From contig JAOUGZ010000213.1 of assembly GCA_029865405.1 (NCBI GenBank), forward strand, positions 1 through 5,512: a DNA stretch of 5,512 nt, given 5' to 3'. Positions 1-5,512 of the stretch are shown piece by piece. A model generated the notes under the pieces. It saw only the letters and a list, made by a program, of their open reading frames with translations, searched no databases and was not told where the DNA came from. This stretch comes from Betaproteobacteria bacterium. GTDB taxonomy: Bacteria > Pseudomonadota > Gammaproteobacteria > Burkholderiales > SG8-39. Positions within the stretch are counted from its first letter, which is position 1, and each line of letters starts with the position of its first letter. Both the position numbers and the translations under genes were made by a program.

Positions 1-438
1 GGCCTCGCGCCGGGCGAGGTGTTCGTCCACCGCAACATCGCCAACGTCGTCGTGCATACCGACCTCAACTGCCTGTCGGTGATCCAGTTCGCCGTGGACT
101 TCCTCAAGGTGCGGCACATCATCCTCTGCGGGCACTACGGCTGCAGCGGCGTGCTCGCCGCGATGGGCCGGCAGCGCACCGGGCTGTCGGAGAACTGGCT
201 GCGCCACGTGCAGGACGTGGCCGCCAAGCACGCGGGAGAAATGCAGGCGATCGGCGACGACGACGCGCGCCACCGGCGCCTGTGCGAACTGAACGTACGC
301 GAGCAAGTCCACCATATCAGCCAGTGCACTTCGGTCCAGGACGCCTGGGCGCGCCAGCAGCCCCTTGCCGTTCACGGCTGGATCTACGACCTGCAGGACG
401 GTCTGCTGCGCGATCTCGACTGCACCCGAACGGAGTAA
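1..438 (+). CDS. can: Beta-class carbonic anhydrase (Can type), 3' part of gene
   Basis: A zinc enzyme of the cytoplasm that interconverts CO2 and bicarbonate. The reading frame is open from base 1 and ends at TAA 436-438, giving 145 residues of the C-terminal part. In this partial numbering the frame shows VHRNIAN (residues 9-15), the zinc-ligand pair His45 and Cys48 in CGHYGCSGV, LCELNVREQV, and the C-terminal HGWIYDLQDGLLRDL; together these match the E. coli Can (YadF) type closely. The first zinc Cys and the Asp/Arg pair of the CxDSR motif would lie upstream of the window, so about a third of the protein is missing. The C-terminus stops right after the GLLRDL motif, roughly 20 or more residues earlier than I recall for E. 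coli Can. The GTG at 19 codes the Val before FVHRN and is internal, not a start. The next gene begins 4 nt downstream. A role in supplying bicarbonate to the downstream carboxylase is inferred from context. Confidence 0.93.
   Translation, partial: GLAPGEVFVHRNIANVVVHTDLNCLSVIQFAVDFLKVRHIILCGHYGCSGVLAAMGRQRTGLSENWLRHVQDVAAKHAGEMQAIGDDDARHRRLCELNVREQVHHISQCTSVQDAWARQQPLAVHGWIYDLQDGLLRDLDCTRTE
432..435 (+). promoter_or_regulatory. Ribosome binding site for the thiolase gene
   Basis: GGAG lies 7 nt before ATG 443, inside the last codons of the carbonic anhydrase and directly before its TAA stop. It decides the thiolase start in favour of 443 over the upstream in-frame ATG at 365 and suggests coupled translation of the two genes. 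Confidence 0.7.
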
Positions 439-442
439 CGCC

Positions 443-1627
443 ATGGCCCAAGACCCGATCGTCATCGTTGCCGCCGCCCGCACCCCGATGGGCGGCTTCC
501 AGGGGGAGCTGAAGAGCTTCGCCGCGCCCGAGCTCGGCGCCGCCGCCATCCGCGCCGCGGTGGAGCGGGCGAAACTCAAGCCGGAGGACGTGCAGGAAGT
601 GATCATGGGCTGCGTGCTCCCGGCGGGCCAGGGCCAGGCGCCCGCGCGCCAGGCCTCGCTCGGCGCGGGCCTGCCGCTTGCCGCCGGCTGCACCACCGTG
701 AACAAGATGTGCGGCTCCGGGATGAAGGCGGCGATGCTGGCGAGCGACCTGCTCACCGCCGGCAGCATGGACATCGTCGTCGCGGGCGGCATGGAGTCCA
801 TGACCAACGCCCCCTACCTGCTGCCCAAGGCACGCGCGGGCCTGCGCATGGGCCACGGCCAGGTGATCGACCACATGTTCTACGACGGGCTCGAGGACGC
901 CTACGAAAAGGGCCGCCTGATGGGCACCTTCGCCGAGGACTGCGCGCAGAAGTACGCCTTCTCGCGCGAAGCCCAGGACCAGTTCGCCATCACCTCGCTC
1001 GAGCGCGCGCAGAAGGCGAACAAGGAAGGCTGGTTCGCCTGGGAGACCACGCCCTTGGCCATCAAAGCGGGCAAGGAGGAGAAGTTCATCGAGACCGACG
1101 AGCAGCCCTTCAAGGCGAACCTCGCCAAGATCCCGACGCTGAAACCCGCGTTCCGCAAGGACGGCACGGTGACCGCGGCCAACTCGAGCTCGATCTCGGA
1201 CGGCGCCGCGGCGCTCGTCCTGATGCGCCGCTCCACGGCCGAGAAGCGCGGCCTCGCGCCGCTCGCCACCGTCGTCGGGCACGCCACGCACGCGCAGGAG
1301 CCCGGCTGGTTCACCACCGCGCCGGTGGGCGCGATGCAAAAGCTCTTCGCGCGCACCGGCTGGTCCGCGGACAAGGTCGACCTGTTCGAGATCAACGAAG
1401 CCTTCGCCGTGGTGACGATGGCCGCCATGAAGGAGCACGGCCTGCCGCACGACAAGGTGAACGTGCACGGCGGCGCCTGCGCTCTCGGGCACCCGATCGG
1501 CGCTTCGGGCGCGCGCATCGTCGTCACGCTCATCGGCGCGCTCCGGAAGTACGGCGGCAAGCGCGGCGTGGCGAGCCTGTGCATCGGCGGCGGCGAGGCC
1601 ACCGCCATGGCGCTCGAGCTCGTGTGA
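443..1627 (+). CDS. Acetyl-CoA C-acetyltransferase (thiolase)
   Basis: A 394-residue thiolase that condenses two acetyl-CoA or, in a catabolic operon, cleaves acetoacetyl-CoA with CoA to two acetyl-CoA. The length is normal for the family (about 390-395). All catalytic elements are present: nucleophile Cys90 in NKMCGSGMKA, Asn318 in NEAFA, His350 in GHPIGASGAR and Cys380 in LCIGGGEA. Their spacing corresponds to the Cys89/His348/Cys378 set of the Zoogloea enzyme. The N-terminal DPIVIVAAARTPMGGF and GGMESMTNAPYLL are also typical. ATG 443 is chosen because the protein starts exactly at the family N-terminus and has GGAG at 432-435, 7 nt upstream; the ATG at 365 would add 26 residues read out of frame from can. 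Context suggests it processes acetoacetyl-CoA made at the end of leucine breakdown. A broader 3-ketoacyl-CoA specificity cannot be excluded, so no gene symbol is given. Confidence 0.95.
   Translation: MAQDPIVIVAAARTPMGGFQGELKSFAAPELGAAAIRAAVERAKLKPEDVQEVIMGCVLPAGQGQAPARQASLGAGLPLAAGCTTVNKMCGSGMKAAMLASDLLTAGSMDIVVAGGMESMTNAPYLLPKARAGLRMGHGQVIDHMFYDGLEDAYEKGRLMGTFAEDCAQKYAFSREAQDQFAITSLERAQKANKEGWFAWETTPLAIKAGKEEKFIETDEQPFKANLAKIPTLKPAFRKDGTVTAANSSSISDGAAALVLMRRSTAEKRGLAPLATVVGHATHAQEPGWFTTAPVGAMQKLFARTGWSADKVDLFEINEAFAVVTMAAMKEHGLPHDKVNVHGGACALGHPIGASGARIVVTLIGALRKYGGKRGVASLCIGGGEATAMALELV
1624..1627 (+). other. GTGA stop/start overlap between thiolase and hotdog gene
   Basis: The four bases GTGA hold both the GTG start of the hotdog protein and the TGA stop of the thiolase. 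No Shine-Dalgarno-like purine run sits within the preceding 5-12 bases, so ribosomes finishing the thiolase probably re-initiate here. Confidence 0.65.
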
Positions 1628-2037
1628 CCCTGAAGAAGCCTTCGAAGCGCGAGCTGCAGGCACTGCTCAAGCGCGCGCGCTTTGTGCGCGACTACGGCAT
1701 GCGCCTGCAATCGGTGGACGACCATGAATGCACCATCGTCATGCCCTATCGGAGCGCGCTCGAGCGCCCCGGCGGCACGGTGAACGGCCCCGCGTTCATG
1801 GCGGCGGCCGACTGCGCCATGTGGCTCGCCATCAAGCGCCACATCGGCATCGAGCACGACGCGGTGACCTCCGAGCTGAACACCGCGTTCCTGAACGCCG
1901 CGCGCCGCGAGACCGTCTACTGCACCGCGCGCGTGCTGAAGACCGGCAAGCGCATCATCTACGGCACGGCCGAGTGCCACGACGGCAAGGGGCGCCTGTT
2001 CACGCACCACACGGTCACCTACGCGCGGGTGACCTGA
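1624..2037 (+). CDS. Hotdog-fold protein, PaaI/DUF4442-like putative thioesterase
   Basis: A 137-residue single-domain protein of hotdog size. The N-terminal helix region (residues 6-25) is followed by beta strands, then the central segment [21 protein letters not shown] (about 50-70) in the place of the hotdog helix, and the closing strands [22 protein letters not shown] and [10 protein letters not shown]. Asp63 lies where PaaI-type thioesterases have their acidic residue, but the usual HGG motif reads Asn54-Gly55-Pro56. The family hydrolyses acyl-CoA thioesters; the substrate here is unknown. No signal peptide or membrane segment is visible. The start is taken as GTG 1624, overlapping the thiolase stop as GTGA, because residues before the next in-frame ATG (1699) look like a genuine N-terminal helix. 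No clear Shine-Dalgarno precedes it, so translational coupling is likely. A clean-up thioesterase freeing CoA from dead-end acyl-CoAs is a reasonable but unproven role. Confidence 0.8.
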   Translation: MTLKKPSKRELQALLKRARFVRDYGMRLQSVDDHECTIVMPYRSALERPGGTVNGPAFMAAADCAMWLAIKRHIGIEHDAVTSELNTAFLNAARRETVYCTARVLKTGKRIIYGTAECHDGKGRLFTHHTVTYARVT

Positions 2038-2039
2038 AG

Positions 2040-3172
2040 ATGAGCCTCGCCGAGCATCACGAGCAGCTGCGCGACGCCGTGCGGCGCTACGCCCGCGAGC
2101 GGCTCGCGCCCAACGCGCCCGCCTGGGACCGCGAGGGCCACTTCCCGCGCGCCGAGGTTCGGGGGCTCGCGGACATGGGCTTGATGGGGGTGGCGATCCC
2201 GGAGCAGTGGGGCGGCGCCGGCATGGACACCACCTCGCTCGCCATCGCCTGCGACGAGATCTCGGCGGGCGACGGCGCCACTTGCACCATCGTCATGGTG
2301 ACGAACCTCGCCGCCAACATTCTGCTCGGCTACGGCAGCGACGCGCAGAAAGAGCAGTTCCTCAAGCCCCTTGCCCGCGGCGACATGCTCGGCGCCTTTG
2401 CGCTCACCGAGCCGCAGGCTGGCTCGGATGCCGCGGCGATCACGACGCGCGCGGAGAAGAACGGCGCCGACTACGTGCTGAACGGCGTAAAGCAGTTCAT
2501 CACCTCGGGCAAGAACGCCGAGCTGGCGATCGTGTTCGCCGTCACCGACAAGTCGGCGCGCGCCAAGGGCATCAGCGCCTTCGTGGTGCCGACCTCGACG
2601 CCCGGATACAAGGTCGCGCGGCTCGAGGACAAGACCGGGCAGCGCGCCTCCGACACGGCGCAGATCGTTTTCGAGAACTGCAAGGTGCCGGCGGCCAACC
2701 GCCTCGCCGACGAGGGCATGGGCTACCGCATCGCGCTCGCCAACCTCGAGTCGGGCCGCATCAACGTCGCGGCACAGGCCACCGGCATGGCGCGCACGGC
2801 GTTCGAGGCGGCGCTCGCCTACGCCCAGGAGCGCAAGAGCATGGGCAAGACGCTCTTCGAGCACCAGGCGGTGAACTTCCGCCTTGCCGACATGGCGACG
2901 CAGGTCGAGGCCGCGCGCCAGATGTACCTGTACGCGGCGCGCCTGCGGGACGCCGGCGCGCCCTGCCTGAAGGAAGCCTCGATGGCCAAGCTCTTCGCCA
3001 CCGAGATGGCCGAGAAGGTGTGCTCGGACGCGATGCAGATCCACGGCGGCTACGGCTACGTCGCGGACTTTCCCGTCGAGCGCATCTGGCGCGACGTGCG
3101 CGTATGCAAGATCTACGAGGGGGCGAGCGACATCCAGCGGCTGGTGATCGGGCGCGCCCTGGGAGGCGCCTG

Positions 3173-3173
<1 letters not shown>
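2040..3173 (+). CDS. Acyl-CoA dehydrogenase, short/medium-chain type
   Basis: A 377-residue FAD flavoprotein that introduces a trans-2 double bond into an acyl-CoA and passes electrons to ETF. The length is typical. Both family signatures are visible: [10 protein letters not shown] at 121-130 and [20 protein letters not shown] at 333-352. The catalytic base is Glu360 in [11 protein letters not shown], the position used by short/medium-chain enzymes. At the position where isovaleryl-CoA dehydrogenase has its glutamate (just before Arg in its DLER motif) this protein has Gly239 in LESGRI. It is therefore probably not a classical isovaleryl-CoA dehydrogenase; butyryl-, 2-methylbutyryl- or isobutyryl-CoA are candidates. 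ATG 2040 follows the previous stop by 2 nt, with a modest GGGTGA at 2027-2032 seven bases upstream. The stop shares one base with the liuB start. The family assignment is firm; the substrate is not. Confidence 0.94.
3161..3166 (+). promoter_or_regulatory. Ribosome binding site for liuB
   Basis: GGGAGG is the strongest Shine-Dalgarno-like site in the window. It sits in the last codons of the acyl-CoA dehydrogenase gene, 6 nt before ATG 3173, which itself shares one base with the dehydrogenase TGA stop. It fixes the liuB start. Confidence 0.75.
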
Positions 3174-4759
<1,586 letters not shown>

Positions 4760-4761
4760 TC

Positions 4762-5226
4762 ATGTCCGAGCACGACGCCACCATCGAATGGCAGCGCCAG
4801 GGCGCCACCTTCGACTACAAGACCTACAGCCGCGCGCACACGCTCGAGTTCGAAGGCGGCATTCGCGTGCCGGCGAGCGCGGCGCCGTCCAACATCCCGC
4901 CTGCCGCGAAGGGCGCCGCGGGGGTGGATCCGGAGCAGGCGTTCGTCGCCTCGCTCTCGTCCTGCCACATGCTGTGGTTCCTGCACCTCGCCTGGCAGGC
5001 GAAGCTCGTCGTCGACCGCTACGTCGACCACGCCTCTGGAATCCTCGGCAAGAACGCCGCAGGGCGCGAGGCGATGACGCGCGTCACCCTGCGCCCGCGG
5101 GTGACGTTCTCCGGCCGCAAGCCGAGCGCCGACGAGCACGCGCAGCTGCACGAAGCCGCCCACCACAAGTGCTTCATCGCCAACTCGGTGAAGACCGAGG
5201 TGACGATCGAACCGGAGATCGCCTGA
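4762..5226 (+). CDS. OsmC-family thiol-dependent peroxidase-like protein
   Basis: A 154-residue cytoplasmic protein of OsmC/Ohr size. The family uses two cysteines to reduce organic hydroperoxides. Cys68 lies in VDPEQAFVASLSSCHMLWFLHLA and Cys137 in HHKCFIANSV; these fit the peroxidatic and resolving positions, and Glu58 or nearby residues match the acidic residue at the start of the central helix. The C-terminal IANSVKTEVTIEP closes the domain. The segment AMTRVTLRPRVTFSGRKPSADE (104-125) is typical of the subgroup often annotated simply as OsmC family protein; it is neither classical OsmC nor classical Ohr. ATG 4762 is 2 nt after the liuB stop, with AGGA at 4751-4754 seven bases upstream. 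Its place between two leucine pathway genes implies co-expression with acyl-CoA oxidation, perhaps to deal with peroxides or reactive thiols formed there, which is inference. Confidence 0.88.
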   Translation: MSEHDATIEWQRQGATFDYKTYSRAHTLEFEGGIRVPASAAPSNIPPAAKGAAGVDPEQAFVASLSSCHMLWFLHLAWQAKLVVDRYVDHASGILGKNAAGREAMTRVTLRPRVTFSGRKPSADEHAQLHEAAHHKCFIANSVKTEVTIEPEIA

Positions 5227-5227
5227 G

Positions 5228-5512
5228 ATGCTGAAAGTCGAAAGCAGAGACGGCGTGGCGCGCCTGATGCTCGATCGCCCCGAGATCCGCAACGCCTTCG
5301 ACGACGCACTCATCGCCGGCGTAACCAAGGCGCTGCGCGAGCTCGACGCCGACGACGCGGTGCGCGTGGTGGTCCTCGGCGGCAATGGGCCGGCCTTTTG
5401 CGCCGGGGGCGACCTCAACTGGATGAAGCGCATGTCCGGCTACACCTACGAGCAGAACCTCGCCGACGCGCAAGGGCTCGCGGGCATGCTGAAGACGCTC
5501 GACCGGATGAAG
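5228..5512 (+). CDS. liuC: Enoyl-CoA hydratase/isomerase, probable methylglutaconyl-CoA hydratase, 5' part
   Basis: The first 95 residues of a crotonase-fold protein; the frame is open to the end of the window, so roughly the last two thirds are missing. MLKVESRDGVARLMLDRPEIRNAFDDALIAGV is the usual crotonase N-terminus. The oxyanion-hole segment is AFCAGGDLNWMKRMSGYTYEQNLADA at residues 56-81. The combination AGxDLNWMKRM followed by YEQNLADA is what I recall for LiuC-type 3-methylglutaconyl-CoA hydratases, which hydrate the liuB/liuD product to HMG-CoA. One detail differs: Gly61 stands where many LiuC proteins have Ala (AGAD). The catalytic glutamates of the second half cannot be seen. ATG 5228 is one base after the OsmC-family stop, with GGAG at 5214-5217 ten bases upstream. 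Crotonase family is certain; the LiuC assignment rests on the motif and on the neighbouring liuB. Confidence 0.88.
   Translation, partial: MLKVESRDGVARLMLDRPEIRNAFDDALIAGVTKALRELDADDAVRVVVLGGNGPAFCAGGDLNWMKRMSGYTYEQNLADAQGLAGMLKTLDRMK

Noticed and set aside
709..1623. Upstream extension of the hotdog protein into the thiolase gene
   Set aside because: That stretch is an Arg-rich out-of-frame reading of the thiolase; the hotdog-like sequence begins at about 1624.
317..1663. Long minus-strand open frame of 448 codons opposite the carbonic anhydrase end and the thiolase
   Set aside because: It lies antisense to a thiolase with all catalytic residues. Its translation is rich in Arg, Ala, Gly and His with no recognisable domain, which is expected opposite a GC-rich gene.
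901..2010. Minus-strand open frame of 369 codons opposite the thiolase and hotdog genes
   Set aside because: It spans two real genes on the other strand and shows no domain; chance openness in GC-rich DNA.
1728..2039. Upstream extension of the acyl-CoA dehydrogenase by 104 residues
   Set aside because: The extension is an out-of-frame reading of the hotdog gene; the family N-terminus begins at ATG 2040.
2019..3044. Minus-strand open frame of 341 codons opposite the acyl-CoA dehydrogenase
   Set aside because: It is a shadow of the dehydrogenase reading frame, with no start context or domain.
2207..3172. Upstream extension of liuB to an 850-residue protein, as if fused
   Set aside because: The first 322 residues are an out-of-frame reading of the dehydrogenase gene. 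The liuB N-terminus and a strong ribosome binding site place the start at 3173.

Overview
The window is one tightly packed, plus-strand piece of an operon for acyl-CoA catabolism, from a GC-rich bacterium. Strong third-position G/C bias and the gene content (an E. coli Can-type beta carbonic anhydrase next to a leucine/isovalerate utilisation, liu, gene set) suggest a proteobacterium, most likely a betaproteobacterium. That placement is inferred from sequence style and remembered gene order; no search was run.

Layout, left to right: the 3' part of a beta-class carbonic anhydrase (1-438, start lies outside the window); an acetyl-CoA C-acetyltransferase (thiolase, 443-1627); a small hotdog-fold protein of the PaaI thioesterase type (1624-2037, GTG start); an acyl-CoA dehydrogenase (2040-3173); the carboxyltransferase (beta) subunit of methylcrotonyl-CoA carboxylase, LiuB/MccB (3173-4759); an OsmC-family thiol-dependent peroxidase-like protein (4762-5226); and the 5' part of an enoyl-CoA hydratase resembling methylglutaconyl-CoA hydratase LiuC (5228-5512, runs off the end). 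Every junction is between a 4-nt overlap and a 4-nt gap, so the genes are almost certainly co-transcribed. No gap could hold an internal terminator, and I saw no promoter, RNA gene, repeat, mobile element or CRISPR array.

How the genes fit together: in leucine degradation isovaleryl-CoA is oxidised to 3-methylcrotonyl-CoA, carboxylated with bicarbonate by the LiuB/LiuD biotin enzyme, hydrated by LiuC to HMG-CoA, and cleaved by LiuE to acetoacetate and acetyl-CoA. The thiolase can split acetoacetyl-CoA to two acetyl-CoA. The carbonic anhydrase can supply the bicarbonate used by the carboxylase. The acyl-CoA dehydrogenase carries the catalytic glutamate in the short/medium-chain position rather than the isovaleryl-CoA dehydrogenase position, so it probably serves a related acyl-CoA. 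The thioesterase-like and OsmC-like proteins are accessory members whose substrates cannot be read from the sequence. The biotin-carrying subunit (liuD), HMG-CoA lyase (liuE), a true isovaleryl-CoA dehydrogenase and a regulator are not in the window and would be expected just outside it.

I found no convincing undescribed system. The points most worth a second look are the carbonic anhydrase in a carboxylase operon, the identity of the dehydrogenase, the hotdog protein lacking the usual His-Gly-Gly motif, and the OsmC gene wedged between liuB and liuC.
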